Counted from the first letter of the stretch, positions 49,101 to 57,536 are shown. The stretch: 64,000 bases of DNA from Acinetobacter celticus (GCF_001707755.1 NZ_MBDL01000008.1:1-64000), one strand, 5' to 3'. The notes: a model not told the origin generated them from the letters alone. Translations and numbers: made by a program.

Positions 49101-49989
49101 AATTACACAGTCTTTTGAGGTTTTACTGACACCTGCACAGGATGAAATTAATAAGTTATGGATGATGCAGGCATATCAACCTTATAGTGCAAATTTATCA
49201 AATAAATATCCATTTAATACCAATGCATCCTTACAAGCTACGAGTACTGAAATTAATCAAATTTTTGGTGAAAGTGGCAGCATTGCACGCTTTGTCAAAG
49301 ATTATCTTGATCCATTCGTCATCCGTCGTGGCTATACCTTAACATCTAAAACTTGGCAGAATTTAGGGGTGGGGCTTAATCCACAATTTTTGGCAAATTT
49401 TCAAAATTATGTTGCACCAAGCAATGGAGTGGCCACTGGTGAATTGAATCAACCTGCTACGACTTCGGTATCTGGACAGTCTAATTTTCAATTTTTCCCC
49501 CTCGAAAACCCGAATCTACAGTCTTATACCATTGATATTGATGGACAACGTATGGTCTTTGAAAATGGTGTACAGCAATGGGTTAGCTTTATTTGGCCAA
49601 ATAAAGGTGCTATTCCAGGCGCTCGAATTACGGCAGTCGATTTAGAAGGAAAAACACATACGATTTTGGATGAACCAGGCGAATACGGTATTAATCGTCT
49701 TGTTGAAGGTGCTCAGCGCACTCAAAAAGATAGTTTATTTGAAATGATTTGGCGTAGCCCACAAGATGCCAATGTTTTGGTGAAAGTTAATTTTAGATTA
49801 GTGAGTGGTAATACTGGAGGAGGAATTGGTGCTAATCCTAGTTATAAAGGTCTACTTTTAAGCAATCAAGTAGTCATGAATAAAGTAGCTCGGATTGTCG
49901 CTGCACAAGCTGTGTCATTAAACCAGCTTAAACCAGAAACGTCCGCTTTAGCTGGCCAACAGCAGCTCAATACCGGAGTGCTTCCATAA
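46150..49989 (+). CDS. tssM: T6SS membrane complex protein TssM (IcmF)
   Basis: A 1279-aa inner-membrane protein. Two N-terminal helices (about 21-37 and 42-62), a GTPase-like domain with Walker [10 protein letters not shown] at about 134-142 and DTAGRYSVY, a third helix near 453-470, then a long periplasmic domain with the C-terminal TssM beta-domain. No TssJ lipoprotein gene is present to receive it. GTG start with a weak purine-rich RBS. Length and domain order are normal. Confidence 0.95.
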   Translation: MNTLFYTMLGYIWQYVTNPKAIMALSFFVAILAMHNTVPNKVFWIIVSVYILGLMAWGIYEFVQRYRQEQQGEILAEAITKDTVAEYGKQKNKEELHLINQQMKDSIQLLRKSKLGDKKGSIALYELPWYMVIGNPAAGKSSAIYNSGLRFPFEETHQKMVSAGLSGTRSCDWFFSTDGILLDTAGRYSVYAEDHSEWLSFLKILKKSRSKAPINGLIVIVSVAELVSQSPEKSIKLAKNLRARIQDLTERLEIFPPIYLVFSKMDLIAGFTEFFECYDHDEFDQVWGATLPYDPHSSENSVELFEKHYGLLYDGLKSVSTTHLSRRHSQNISPSVMTFPLEFKSLKPVLKTFIGTLFQDNPYQFKPVFRGFYFTSALQEGSIESPMTEQIAEDFHLVKSPDSHFGIPTHSISQDHGYFLKGLFSSVILKDKNLVKQHINPARKRQRFLLFITTLCLVAVILSLWVWSYRNNQQLIAEVQADLNKVVQMEARSGNELSTQFDALLILQGHLQQLDHFDQDRPLKYRFGLYHGNEIREKLKTEYLKGIQKIILQPTQQNMAQYLQRVKNNESVLKDNHINVKLNQKNRSNQPYSEPVESNPQDAYNTLKAYLMLSNPQYMDASHLGDQVTRFWRSWLDANRGEMPRNDMLSKAEQLLSYTMTLANDPKFPRIEADSNLVEQTRQILNTITTGIPARDRVYNEIKMRASVRFPTLTVKQIVGESNQNSMLGSYALSGIFSYQAWNEYVKDAIAQAANHPTDSKDWVLNLNQSEDLTFSGSPEQIRKQLTDLYKQEYIVEWRKFLNGIHYAKSPDFKQQTKYIDSLGEPENSPIRAVFNRVAQETNWDNPIIQAELETPKKGFVAWFKRKFLKRHDDLFAQQNVSTVTQGVIAKEFHIFYQIVRKRDDQQNKSLLDEYMQSISQIRSKLNDLRSAGDVGPASMALAKQTITDQNSVFNMTQKFVDEKMAVGLKEADHQLLQKLLIHPITQSFEVLLTPAQDEINKLWMMQAYQPYSANLSNKYPFNTNASLQATSTEINQIFGESGSIARFVKDYLDPFVIRRGYTLTSKTWQNLGVGLNPQFLANFQNYVAPSNGVATGELNQPATTSVSGQSNFQFFPLENPNLQSYTIDIDGQRMVFENGVQQWVSFIWPNKGAIPGARITAVDLEGKTHTILDEPGEYGINRLVEGAQRTQKDSLFEMIWRSPQDANVLVKVNFRLVSGNTGGGIGANPSYKGLLLSNQVVMNKVARIVAAQAVSLNQLKPETSALAGQQQLNTGVLP

Positions 49990-50029
49990 TGATATTCAGT
50001 CGATATCAGCTTATGTTAAAGGGGCCTTT

Positions 50030-50992
50030 ATGTACAAAATAAAAACCACGCCAATTTATTATGGTAAGTGTCCAGCACGAGGCGATTTTTTAAGAACGCA
50101 TGGCGAATATGCATTAATTCAGCTCATTGACCAATGGATAACAGAGGCTTTAGAGTTCGCAATGCAAGTCACACACTTTAAAGAAGCGTATTCAACTTTA
50201 GCTGCTTTAGATTTTGTTATTGCGAGTCCACAAGATAAGCGATTTTTAGTGGCTAATTTAATCAGCAGTGAAGATAGCTCGGGTCGACCATTTCCAATGA
50301 TTTTGTGTCATTTACTGGAATTGGATGATCCGTTCGAGAATATATTGTATGCACCATATCGGTATAAACAAGTTTTTATCGATCTTTATCAAAGGAATCG
50401 AATTATACATTCGATTCAGAACCCAGAAATTCTTCTAGATAAATTAAGTAAATTACCAAATGAAATTCAAATTTTTGCTACAGAAGAAACGATAACTTTT
50501 TATGAGCAACATACCGTCCACTCATTTGCCAAATTACTAAATTTCACCCCTTATCAATTCGCACAAAGCATGATTGGCCTAGGTCTGCTGTTACAACCAA
50601 TCATTCGGCAAGGAACGTCGCGTTTAAATAAAGTACTTATATTGCCCACTCATAATATTAGCTATTGTTATGAAATTGCTACTTTTTGGGTGAATTTAAT
50701 CAGTCATTTTGTAGAACATCAAAATGCAGAATTATTGATTGGGATTTTACATGAAGATTCACCAATATTGCTCTTTGGCTTTCAGGGAGCAGATATCACC
50801 GCATTAAGTAAAATTTTTACACAAGATATGCAGAGTGAACACTGGGTATCTTTGATTGATGCACATTGGATTAACCCATATTTGGAGCAAAATGCGGGTT
50901 TAGCAACCTTAGAACAAGCTTTGAGTGAGCGTCAGATGAGTCTGATGCAAGCGATTAAACTCTTTCGACAAACTTTTATAGAAGAAAAATGA
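50030..50992 (+). CDS. tagF: T6SS-associated protein TagF
   Basis: A 320-aa protein whose N-terminal domain is TagF-type: [35 protein letters not shown]. TagF is a posttranslational repressor of T6SS in Pseudomonas. GGGG-containing RBS; 40 bp after tssM, and it overlaps tagN by 4 nt. Confidence 0.88.
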   Translation: MYKIKTTPIYYGKCPARGDFLRTHGEYALIQLIDQWITEALEFAMQVTHFKEAYSTLAALDFVIASPQDKRFLVANLISSEDSSGRPFPMILCHLLELDDPFENILYAPYRYKQVFIDLYQRNRIIHSIQNPEILLDKLSKLPNEIQIFATEETITFYEQHTVHSFAKLLNFTPYQFAQSMIGLGLLLQPIIRQGTSRLNKVLILPTHNISYCYEIATFWVNLISHFVEHQNAELLIGILHEDSPILLFGFQGADITALSKIFTQDMQSEHWVSLIDAHWINPYLEQNAGLATLEQALSERQMSLMQAIKLFRQTFIEEK

Positions 50993-51759
50993 AAAATATA
51001 TTAAAAAAAACCTTATCTTATACCTTCATATTTTCAGCTGTTATGGTGTTGTGTGCTAATTCTTTTGCACAACAGCCTATTGTCGTTGAAGGCATGGTGC
51101 CCAATGTGGCAACGAAACAAGATATTTTGAATAAATTATATGTCACTTATGGGCAAACGAATGTTATTGATAAAATTCAAATACGCGCAGTGACTGCACC
51201 GAACGGTTGGAGTACGGCGGTTAATCATGTGATTTCTGAAGATTTAAAAAGCATAAAGCAGGGGAAACTCTCAATAAAAGGTATGCAGGTAGATTTGAGA
51301 GGAAAGGTTCCAAAGCAAGAAGACATCCAAATCACAACAAATAAGGTGCAAAGTTTGCTACCTGTAGACTATAAATTAAATGCACAACTATCGGTGAATA
51401 CGACCGAGCAACAGCTAATTGATGCGACACTAAAAAACCGAATTGTTGAGTTTGAATCAGGTAGTGCGGTCTTAGCACCATCAGGGATTCAAATTTTGGA
51501 TGAGATGATTGTGGCTTTACAGAAAGTTAATGCGAATAAAATAAAAATTATTGGCCATACGGATAGTTCTGGCGATGCCAATAAAAATTTATCCCTTAGC
51601 CAAGAACGTGCTAGAGCAGTTAAAAATTATTTAATTTCAAAAACTATTCCTGTAGAAATATTAACAGCAGAGGGATTAGGCTCGACAAAGCCTGTAGCTG
51701 ATAATTTAACAGCAGATGGCCGTAAAAAAAATAGACGAATTGAGTTTGAAGTCTTGTAA
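50989..51759 (+). CDS. tagN: OmpA-family T6SS protein TagN
   Basis: A 256-aa exported protein: signal peptide ([20 protein letters not shown]...SFA), a BON-like central part and a C-terminal OmpA domain with [28 protein letters not shown] and GSTKPVADN...RRIEFEVL that binds peptidoglycan. It probably anchors the secretion complex, which here lacks TssJ and a peptidoglycan-binding TssL. Last gene of the plus T6SS operon. Confidence 0.87.
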   Translation: MKNILKKTLSYTFIFSAVMVLCANSFAQQPIVVEGMVPNVATKQDILNKLYVTYGQTNVIDKIQIRAVTAPNGWSTAVNHVISEDLKSIKQGKLSIKGMQVDLRGKVPKQEDIQITTNKVQSLLPVDYKLNAQLSVNTTEQQLIDATLKNRIVEFESGSAVLAPSGIQILDEMIVALQKVNANKIKIIGHTDSSGDANKNLSLSQERARAVKNYLISKTIPVEILTAEGLGSTKPVADNLTADGRKKNRRIEFEVL

Positions 51760-51787
51760 TTAAAGATAAAATATTTCGATTATTTCT

Positions 51788-51824
51788 CGTATGAAAAGCC
51801 ATAAAGAAGATGATTTTTCATACG
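51788..51824. terminator. Hairpin between convergent tagN and amidase genes
   Basis: CGTATGAAAA / TTTTCATACG, a perfect 10-bp stem in the 99-bp convergent gap. No strong T-run on either side; likely a weak bidirectional terminator. Confidence 0.5.
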
Positions 51825-51858
51825 GAATTTCAAAAAATATTAACGTATAATCGTTACA

Positions 51859-53286
51859 TCAATCATAAATTTTACGCCAAGGTTGAGCCTCTTCAATCGC
51901 ATAAGCCAATTCAATTAAGGTTTTTTCATCGCCTACATTGGCTGATATTTGCATACTAATAGGAAGCCCATCAATTTGAGTTATCCCCATCGGGATTGAC
52001 ATAGCAGGTGCACCCGCAATATTTTGTATAGGAGTAAACGTCACAAAATTTTGTATCCTCTCAAATAGTTCATCAAAAGGAAGCTGTGGAGATAGATATC
52101 CTAGCTTAGGCGTCGTATGCGCAACGACTGGTGAGAGTAATACATCATAGTGGTTAAAAATGTTCATGTAATCTGTTTGGACTTTTTTCAAGCAATATAA
52201 GAATGCAGGTGTTTTATAAAAATTGTTTTTGTACAGGTTTGATAGCCCCAAGGTCAGATGATCTAATTCTTTTGCATCAAAACCCTGACCAAAAGCCTGC
52301 TTTCCTAAATGTTGTAACATAAAGGCTAACATGCCCCAATAATGACTAAAATCATCAACAAAACCAGTGCTAATGGGAAGTTTATACTCAGTAATGTGAT
52401 GACCTAAACCTTCTAAAAGTTGCGCTGTCTGATACAGCGTTTCAGTTGTTTCTTGATCGACTGTGCCAGTAATGGACTGCGTTACTAAACCAATCCGTAA
52501 TTTTCGCTTAGATGCATGTTTAATTAAACCAATTTTAGCTAGCTTTGGATTACTAAAGCTTTTCTCCATTTCTGCAAAAAAGTAAGCTGTATCACGAACA
52601 CTTCGCGTAACTACACCTTCAGAAATAATATTAATGGGCAAAACTTTAGAGGCATCACTATCTAGAGTGCGACCACGACTGGGCTTTAAACCAACTAAAC
52701 CGCAACAGGCAGCAGGAATACGTATTGAACCGCCACCATCATTTGCATGAGCAATTGGAACTACGCCTGCTGCAACCAATGCCGCCGAACCGCCAGATGA
52801 GGCACCACATGAATAATCACTGTGCCATGGGTTAATTGTTGCTAATCCATCCTTAAATTCTGTACTGGCATTTAAGCCAAATTCAGGCAAAGTACTTTTA
52901 CCCAGAACAATAAAACCCTGATCTAATAATTGTTGGCTAAGTTTAGGGTTTTTATTAATATCATTATGTTTAATGGCTTTTGAGCCATGTAAAGAGGGTA
53001 ATCCAGCATAGTCAATATTATCTTTAAAGAAGAAGGGAATTCCTGAAAATGTTCTATTAATACTAAATTTAGGCTGTATTAATGCATTTTCAAAGCATTC
53101 TGAAACAATAGCATTTAATTGTGGATTGACTTTTTTTGCTCGATCAATCGATGCTTGAACGATTTCTGATACGGAAATTTCTTTATTTTTAAGTAGTTCT
53201 GATAATTTAACTGCATCAAAGTCTGAGAGTACATCATCGTTGGTAAATGCATGTATTCGTTTTGATTTTTGGACATCTATATCCAT
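51859..53286 (-). CDS. Amidase signature family enzyme
   Basis: A 475-aa hydrolase with the Ser-cisSer-Lys triad: Lys in PFFFKDNID, the cis-Ser in CGASSGGSAALVAAGVVP and the nucleophile Ser in NDGGGSIRIPAACCGLVGLKPSRGR. It hydrolyses a linear amide in the cytoplasm; the substrate is not readable, and it is not GatA because no gatB/gatC is nearby. Monocistronic. The start MDIDVQKSKRIHAF is supported only by position. Confidence 0.88.
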   Translation of the reverse strand: MDIDVQKSKRIHAFTNDDVLSDFDAVKLSELLKNKEISVSEIVQASIDRAKKVNPQLNAIVSECFENALIQPKFSINRTFSGIPFFFKDNIDYAGLPSLHGSKAIKHNDINKNPKLSQQLLDQGFIVLGKSTLPEFGLNASTEFKDGLATINPWHSDYSCGASSGGSAALVAAGVVPIAHANDGGGSIRIPAACCGLVGLKPSRGRTLDSDASKVLPINIISEGVVTRSVRDTAYFFAEMEKSFSNPKLAKIGLIKHASKRKLRIGLVTQSITGTVDQETTETLYQTAQLLEGLGHHITEYKLPISTGFVDDFSHYWGMLAFMLQHLGKQAFGQGFDAKELDHLTLGLSNLYKNNFYKTPAFLYCLKKVQTDYMNIFNHYDVLLSPVVAHTTPKLGYLSPQLPFDELFERIQNFVTFTPIQNIAGAPAMSIPMGITQIDGLPISMQISANVGDEKTLIELAYAIEEAQPWRKIYD

Positions 53287-53416
53287 ATGAATTCCTTATT
53301 TTTGACTTAAATATACAAAAAATATAAAAGAGATATAGCGTTAGCTTATTTATGACAATATTTATTGTCAAATTTAATATTTTCTGTAATAAATTTAATT
53401 TGAACGTAATGGGTGA

Positions 53417-53530
53417 AAAAGGCTTAAACATGCGTGTTTGATCTTTGAATTACAACGTTATGACCGTGGTTTAGAACAAATGGTGCCATGTTCACAAAAC
53501 GTCAAAGTCATTGAGGATCACTATATATGA
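53417..53530 (+). pseudogene. 3' fragment of an unknown gene, left of dif
   Basis: A 37-codon stretch open from a stop at 53414 to TGA at 53530, ending in LQRYDRGLEQMVPCSQ and then NVKVIEDHYI. It has protein-like composition but no start codon, and its stop overlaps the ATG of the next small gene (ATGA), which is the mark of a former operon. It looks like the end of a larger, mostly lost gene, possibly of the phage element at dif. Confidence 0.4.
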
Positions 53531-53679
53531 AAGATTTTTATCTTTGTTATAAGGGTAAAGAAATTTATTTTCCGATTGAGCAATCAACTCAAATGAATGG
53601 TATGAATATTTTCTACAAGACAACTGGTGATGGTAAACAATTGCAAATTACAAAAAAGCCTGTAGGTTTAAAATCTTAA
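53527..53679 (+). CDS. 50-aa hypothetical protein next to dif
   Basis: MKDFYLCYKGKEIYFPIEQS is followed by a second half ending KPVGLKS: a small, probably beta-strand-rich basic protein. GAGG lies about 12 bases before the ATG, and the gene is coupled to the end of the upstream fragment. Small size, coupling and its end 9 bp before dif suggest a relic or accessory gene of a dif-integrated filamentous phage. No family recognised. Confidence 0.5.
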   Translation: MKDFYLCYKGKEIYFPIEQSTQMNGMNIFYKTTGDGKQLQITKKPVGLKS

Positions 53680-53687
53680 TTATACCA

Positions 53688-53715
53688 ATTTCGCATAATG
53701 TATATTATGTTAAAT
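53688..53715 (+). other. dif: XerCD recombination site dif
   Basis: XerC arm ATTTCGCATAA, spacer TGTATA, XerD arm TTATGTTAAAT. The 24 bases after the first four are the same as those of the E. coli chromosomal dif as I know it. This is where XerCD and FtsK resolve chromosome dimers, and it should mark the replication terminus. Filamentous phages and Xer-using elements integrate here; phage relics lie on both sides. Confidence 0.88.
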
Positions 53716-53728
53716 CCGATACCAAAGG

Positions 53729-53804
53729 CTGTGGCCTATACAACCTCAGTTGTTGCCACAGATCAGCATCGTGAATCTGCGCCAGTATCATTCACGATGC
53801 TGAT
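53729..53804. other. Two tandem hairpins between inverted dif-like sites (attP fold)
   Basis: CTGTGGC / GCCACAG with an inner ACAAC / GTTGT stem (53729-53761), followed at once by a perfect 15-bp stem ATCAGCATCGTGAAT / ATTCACGATGCTGAT with 13-nt loop (53762-53804). Together with the inverted dif arms on both sides, a single strand could fold into a forked hairpin, as described for CTXphi attP. Confidence 0.65.
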
Positions 53805-53812
53805 TACCGTGA

Positions 53813-53840
53813 AGTAACATAATATACGTTATGCCGAAAT
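53813..53840 (-). other. Inverted imperfect dif-like site (attP2-like arm)
   Basis: On the minus strand: XerC-like arm ATTTCGGCATAA (one extra G), spacer CGTATA, XerD-like arm TTATGTTACT. It is the inverted partner of dif at 53688, about 97 bp away edge to edge. The extra base and spacer change would make it a poor duplex site alone, as in phage attP arms. Confidence 0.75.
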
Positions 53841-54047
53841 CTACGCGCGGATTCTATCAATGTGATGATCTAATCGTATGAACAATATTTTTAACTTTGT
53901 GATTTCTTCATCACGATCTAAATTCGATTCTTGCAACTGCACTAGCACGGTCTCCAGTAGATCGCGCATATACACATAATCATCTTTGTTTAATGAACCC
54001 TTTTTTCGGTCGTAACTGGTGGTGCTGTAGATGTGTCTATTCTTCAT
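53841..54047 (-). CDS. 68-aa hypothetical protein, probable phage-element gene
   Basis: A helical, highly charged small protein (MKNRHIYSTTSYDRKKGSLN then a coiled-coil-like LLETVLVQLQESNLDRDEEI). Its stop codon touches the inverted dif-like arm. Its ATG lies inside the end of the upstream 37-aa gene, so the two are coupled. No family recognised. Confidence 0.5.
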   Translation of the reverse strand: MKNRHIYSTTSYDRKKGSLNKDDYVYMRDLLETVLVQLQESNLDRDEEITKLKILFIRLDHHIDRIRA

Positions 54048-54150
54048 TTGAACCAATTTTCATAAGCAAATAAGAGCCAATCATAAAAACAGGAATTGAA
54101 ACATATTGTGCACAAGTGTTTTGAAGTACAAAATCTGCTAATGCTGACAT
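54037..54150 (-). CDS. 37-aa single-span membrane peptide, probable phage-element gene
   Basis: MSALADFVLQNTCAQYV then a hydrophobic SIPVFMIGSYLLMKI and a polar tail GSNEE. Size and one-helix layout recall minor virion or coat-type peptides of filamentous phages, but there is no recognised motif. It overlaps the following 68-aa gene by 11 nt. GGTGA lies close to the ATG. Confidence 0.45.
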   Translation of the reverse strand: MSALADFVLQNTCAQYVSIPVFMIGSYLLMKIGSNEE

Positions 54151-54476
54151 ATATCACCTAATCTTTACCGGCATCTTATTCATGCCTATCTATCTGTTTT
54201 TAAGAGCTAAGACATATTTATTAACGAAAATCAGATTAAATAACAATAACATATCAGAGATATGATATTGACATTTAACTAATTTCCTAAAATATGACTG
54301 ATCTTTAAAAACTCCAATTCCGCAACATCAAAAGCAAAAGCAGAACTTTCAACTTTACAAAAAGACCAATTACTAATCTAATGCCTCAAATGATCCATAT
54401 TTTTAGTTAACAGACGTTGCTAGTTAACAAAAAACATCGATCTCGATTCAAAAGCACAGTTACTGGGGAGCTAACA
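54151..54476. promoter_or_regulatory. 326-bp control region with dyad and promoter-like sequence
   Basis: A dyad CATATC-AGA-GATATG (54250-54264) lies directly before TTGACA (54269-54274), followed 17 bp later by AATATG as a possible -10. This could be a regulated promoter for the plus-strand gene at 54477. No coding sequence was seen in the interval. Confidence 0.35.
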
Positions 54477-54755
54477 ATGCTAGAAAATCTATTCAACAAA
54501 AACAGATATATATCAAATACTAATTTATTGTACAAACACGCTAAAAATGCATTACTCGAAAAACATGTAATCAAACGTGGAAATCAAATTTTAATTTATG
54601 AAATTAGTAGTTTAAGTAAAAAAGGTTCACTCATAAAAAGCCTTGAAATCAACAAACTACCTATAACGATTAAAACTAAACAACTGATCAAATATGCAAA
54701 AGTTCCAAGCCAAGCTGAAATTATTGCAGACTTAAAACCTATTCACAGAATCTAA
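54477..54755 (+). CDS. 92-aa hypothetical protein in the phage relic
   Basis: A basic small protein (MLENLFNKNRYISNTNLLYK, later ITIKTKQLIKYAKVPSQAEI). GGGGAG lies 7 bases before the ATG at 54477, so this start is preferred to one 60 bases earlier. Its 3' end overlaps the convergent Zot-like gene by 24 bp. No recognised domain. Confidence 0.5.
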   Translation: MLENLFNKNRYISNTNLLYKHAKNALLEKHVIKRGNQILIYEISSLSKKGSLIKSLEINKLPITIKTKQLIKYAKVPSQAEIIADLKPIHRI

Positions 54756-55772
54756 ATACTTCGTTTCAACATGATTGGTTTCAAATGGTTCAGGTTTAAC
54801 CTGTGCATGTTGAGCAAGATACATTTTTTCTGCATCAATTCTGGCGCGATTTTCACGGAATGCTTTTTTGTATTCACTGGATTCTTCGTCTTTGTCTGTT
54901 TCAGGCTTTGTAGGCTCTTTACTGGGCTGTTCTTTGGCAAAGTAGTTAAATGGTCGATCAGCATCACTAATCAAGCGTTTACAGTCTGATGCAGACACTT
55001 TTAAGCGTGTGCCCTGCTGTGTGTATGCCGTATATTGACCATTGAAATGTGTGCAACCCGAAAATACAGGTTTAGCACTGACTTCATAAGACAAGTTTTG
55101 AACGATATCAGCATCATCAAATGGACTATTTGGGTTATATGCAACCGTTTGCATTCTATCTGTTGATTTTACAGAGCCATTGCTTTTCGATAGCTCATTG
55201 AACCATTTTACACATTCAGGCTTTTCAACATTTGCACCTTTTCTACACTCTACATCTAAATTTTGAATCGGTGTAATGTCTCCAGTAGCGGTTTCTTGTG
55301 GCTGTTCAGATGCTTGGCTTTCAGGTTTTTGACCTGTTAAACCACCAACCGCTGTACGTGCTAGTTTATCGCCACCTGATTTCATAAATAAGAAGTAACT
55401 CAGCGACATCAAACAAACAATTGCAATAATTGCATAGATAAACTTTCTTTGAATCTTAAAGTTAACTGATGTATGTGCAGACGCACTGGTATACATGTCT
55501 TGCCATTTTTTCTTATAAAAGAATTTATAACTATCTTGATAGTTAACAGAACGAGTTGAAGCAGCAGCTTGCCACGGATCACGAAGCCAACGCTCAAACT
55601 CATAGATCGTAGCAAAAGGCGGTTTTTGAATCGGACGCTTAACGAGATACATTTTTTCAACGAGCTTGCGAATACCCTTGTTTAATCGCTCAGGGTCTTG
55701 AGTCATTAAAACAATGTCTTTGTTCTGATGTCCATGCGTTGTTAAATCAACAATCATCGGATTCTGTGACAT
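54732..55772 (-). CDS. Zot/pI-like filamentous phage assembly protein lacking the ATPase N-terminus
   Basis: A 346-aa protein. Its start (LTTHGHQNKDIVLMTQDPER, MYLVKRPIQKPPFATIYEF) is the C-terminal part of the Zot ATPase domain; the Walker A region expected about 100 residues earlier is absent. Then come a transmembrane helix (about residues 110-128, FIYAIIAIVCLMSLSYFLF) and a periplasmic domain with four cysteines, as in inovirus pI. The ATG is preceded by a good GAGAGGG site, so the short form may be translated. It is truncated compared with the family; upstream DNA does not encode the missing part. Confidence 0.72.
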   Translation of the reverse strand: MSQNPMIVDLTTHGHQNKDIVLMTQDPERLNKGIRKLVEKMYLVKRPIQKPPFATIYEFERWLRDPWQAAASTRSVNYQDSYKFFYKKKWQDMYTSASAHTSVNFKIQRKFIYAIIAIVCLMSLSYFLFMKSGGDKLARTAVGGLTGQKPESQASEQPQETATGDITPIQNLDVECRKGANVEKPECVKWFNELSKSNGSVKSTDRMQTVAYNPNSPFDDADIVQNLSYEVSAKPVFSGCTHFNGQYTAYTQQGTRLKVSASDCKRLISDADRPFNYFAKEQPSKEPTKPETDKDEESSEYKKAFRENRARIDAEKMYLAQHAQVKPEPFETNHVETKYLDSVNRF

Positions 55773-55833
55773 TTTACCCTCTCATAAGACTTTACATGAT
55801 CGATTAACAGCCAAAGGTTATATATCTGGTGGA

Positions 55834-56133
55834 TTGAGTACCTTAAGCTCTTCTGAACGCAAAAAATTAATTAGTCTTTATATGGCAGAGCAAATTTTAC
55901 CATTGAACCTAAAGGCCAAAGAACAGCAGCTTTACGTGAATAAAAAAACAAGACAGGCTCTTACTAATACCAATAAAAATTTACGCACTCAAATTGATGA
56001 ACTAGAATCACAACTTCATCAAAATACTGAAACTCTTATCGATATTATCGAGGAAGTAAAGTTACGAACCAATTTGAAGGTTGATCATTTATTAGCTCCA
56101 CATCTTCTAAAAAAATATCTATCTTTTAAGTAA
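55834..56133 (+). CDS. 99-aa coiled-coil hypothetical protein
   Basis: A helical protein with a predicted coiled coil in the middle (RTQIDELESQLHQNTETLID). It starts with TTG at 55834 after GGTGG; this start is not certain. It diverges from the Zot-like gene. No recognised domain; it may belong to the phage element or have captured its upstream region after the truncation. Confidence 0.4.
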   Translation: MSTLSSSERKKLISLYMAEQILPLNLKAKEQQLYVNKKTRQALTNTNKNLRTQIDELESQLHQNTETLIDIIEEVKLRTNLKVDHLLAPHLLKKYLSFK

Positions 56134-56180
56134 TGTTTAATGAGATGCGACATTTGTGTGTGTTTAGATGCCGTTGATCA

Positions 56181-56453
56181 TTAAATCAAAATAAACTTTA
56201 ATATTGATCTTAAAATTGTATGAATGAATGCCCCAAAGTAATAGCATTTGATGCCTTTGGCACTCTCTTGTAAAAACCGATCTCCATACCGTAAATTGAT
56301 GAAATAGTTAAAAGAAAATGGAAGAAATCCCATTACACAGTATTTCTTTAATCTGGTGCGTACCATCACCACTATGCGTAGGATTTGAAATTAGCATAGT
56401 CGCTTCATGTGTTTCGCCTTTAACACAATGGATAAGGGTTATTCGATTTTCTT
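56181..56453 (-). pseudogene. Degraded coding remnant
   Basis: Two adjoining minus-strand frames look protein-coding but are interrupted. One reads RITLIHCVKGETHEATMLIS then NPTHSGDGTHQIKEIL and stops; the other continues with NYFINLRYGDRFLQESAKGI. A frameshift near 56310-56330 would join them. No start codon context and no family recognised. It fills most of the 436-bp gap 56134-56569; the rest shows nothing definite. Confidence 0.3.
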
Positions 56454-56569
56454 ACTTTTAAGCTCAATTATTTACCGATAGTATTACCCTTTGACGTTAT
56501 ACTATATTCAATGATAAGTAGCAGATTTGATAAGCACTTTCAAACTTAAGGTAACTTCTTGAGAGAGAC

Positions 56570-57055
56570 TTACACTTGCGACCTAATTTTGTTAAGCACA
56601 TTAATTTGAGATTCCAAATAAACTAATTGTTGTTCACTATTTTCTTTAACTTTTAAAATAGTATCTTTGAGTAATGGAAATTCTTTTATGTATTTATCAA
56701 AAAATATTATTTCTAAACGCATTTTTTCAAGATTAATATGAAGTTTATTCGCCTCATTATTTAATTCCGTTGCGAAATTCAATTTTATACCTTTCCTTAA
56801 CAAAAAATTATAAAGTTCCTCACTACTATAATTTGAAGTATATTTACAAAAATAGTCGAACTGTTGAATAATTAATAATCCACAATCGGCTAAATTTCTT
56901 ACAGTACGATAGATATACTGATAATAGACATCAGTTGAAAAACTAGGATAAGCTGTTGTAAAACCTTTATATATTATTTTAAACTCACTATTTTTAAGCT
57001 CAATATTTGACAAATAAACTATCAAACTATAATTAAGCTCATGATTTAAAGACAT
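56570..57055 (-). CDS. 161-aa hypothetical protein, divergent partner of an XRE regulator
   Basis: A helical acidic-to-neutral protein with a long C-terminal coiled-coil-like region (LKDTILKVKENSEQQLVYLE). It contains no known motif. The ATG at 57053-57055 has GGTGG five bases upstream; a GTG three codons earlier is less likely. It diverges from the XRE gene across 75 bp that carry a perfect palindrome, so the two genes probably share control. Confidence 0.6.
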   Translation of the reverse strand: MSLNHELNYSLIVYLSNIELKNSEFKIIYKGFTTAYPSFSTDVYYQYIYRTVRNLADCGLLIIQQFDYFCKYTSNYSSEELYNFLLRKGIKLNFATELNNEANKLHINLEKMRLEIIFFDKYIKEFPLLKDTILKVKENSEQQLVYLESQINVLNKIRSQV

Positions 57056-57081
57056 AAATTCCACCGCTAAATTTCCATAAA

Positions 57082-57104
57082 AAATATCCCATTTTGGGAT
57101 ATTT
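57082..57104. promoter_or_regulatory. Perfect 10+10 bp operator-like palindrome
   Basis: AAATATCCCA-TTT-TGGGATATTT lies midway between the divergent genes. A partial second copy, ATTTTGAGACAT, overlaps the XRE start codon. This is the expected arrangement of an autoregulatory operator for the XRE protein. Confidence 0.65.
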
Positions 57105-57130
57105 GAAGAAATAGTACAACATTTTGAGAC

Positions 57131-57358
57131 ATGAGCTCAATACACGATCCTAGATATAGGACAATTATTAACGAATTAACTAAACTACGTGAGTCTAAAG
57201 ATATTACTCAGGTACAACTTGCTACGTCTTTGAAAAAGCATCAATCATATATAGCAAAAGTAGAAAATTTGGAAAGACGTTTAGATTTAATTGAATTACA
57301 TGATTGGTTAATTGCACTAAATGATAATATAGCTGATTTCCTAAAAAATAAATTATAG
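57131..57358 (+). CDS. XRE-family helix-turn-helix regulator
   Basis: A 75-aa protein made up almost entirely of one Cro/C1-type HTH: RTIINELTKLRESKDITQVQ, then LATSLKKHQSYIAKVENLER (recognition helix region). No extra domain. Small size and divergent arrangement resemble phage or restriction-system control proteins. The RBS is weak. Confidence 0.82.
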   Translation: MSSIHDPRYRTIINELTKLRESKDITQVQLATSLKKHQSYIAKVENLERRLDLIELHDWLIALNDNIADFLKNKL

Positions 57359-57366
57359 AAAAGCCT

Positions 57367-57532
57367 AGAGCTCTAACCAAGGATGGCTACGTCAGAATAA
57401 GTTTGATTTCGTTCGTGTTTGCCTTGTGGGTGAGCATAGCACTGAGTCTTTGGATCAAACCAAATGGAAATATTTCCTCAATTTATTAATGCTCGGTTAT
57501 AAGAGGACCAATTCGTTGTACGGTAGACTTTA
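57367..57532 (+). pseudogene. 3' coding fragment of an unknown gene
   Basis: Open from after a stop at 57364 to TAG near 57530, reading NQGWLRQNKFDFVRVCLVGE and ending LNLLMLGYKRTNSLYGRL. It has no start codon and no recognised family. It looks like the tail of a gene cut off when the region was rearranged. Confidence 0.3.
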
Positions 57533-57536
57533 GGTG

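Noticed and set aside
53813..53840. A second functional chromosomal dif or plasmid pdif module
   Set aside because: The site has an extra base in the XerC arm and encloses no gene with dif at 53688, so an attP-type arm explains it better than a gene-carrying pdif module.
57367..57532. Insertion-sequence remnant
   Set aside because: No terminal inverted repeats, target duplication or transposase motif; it is only called a coding fragment.
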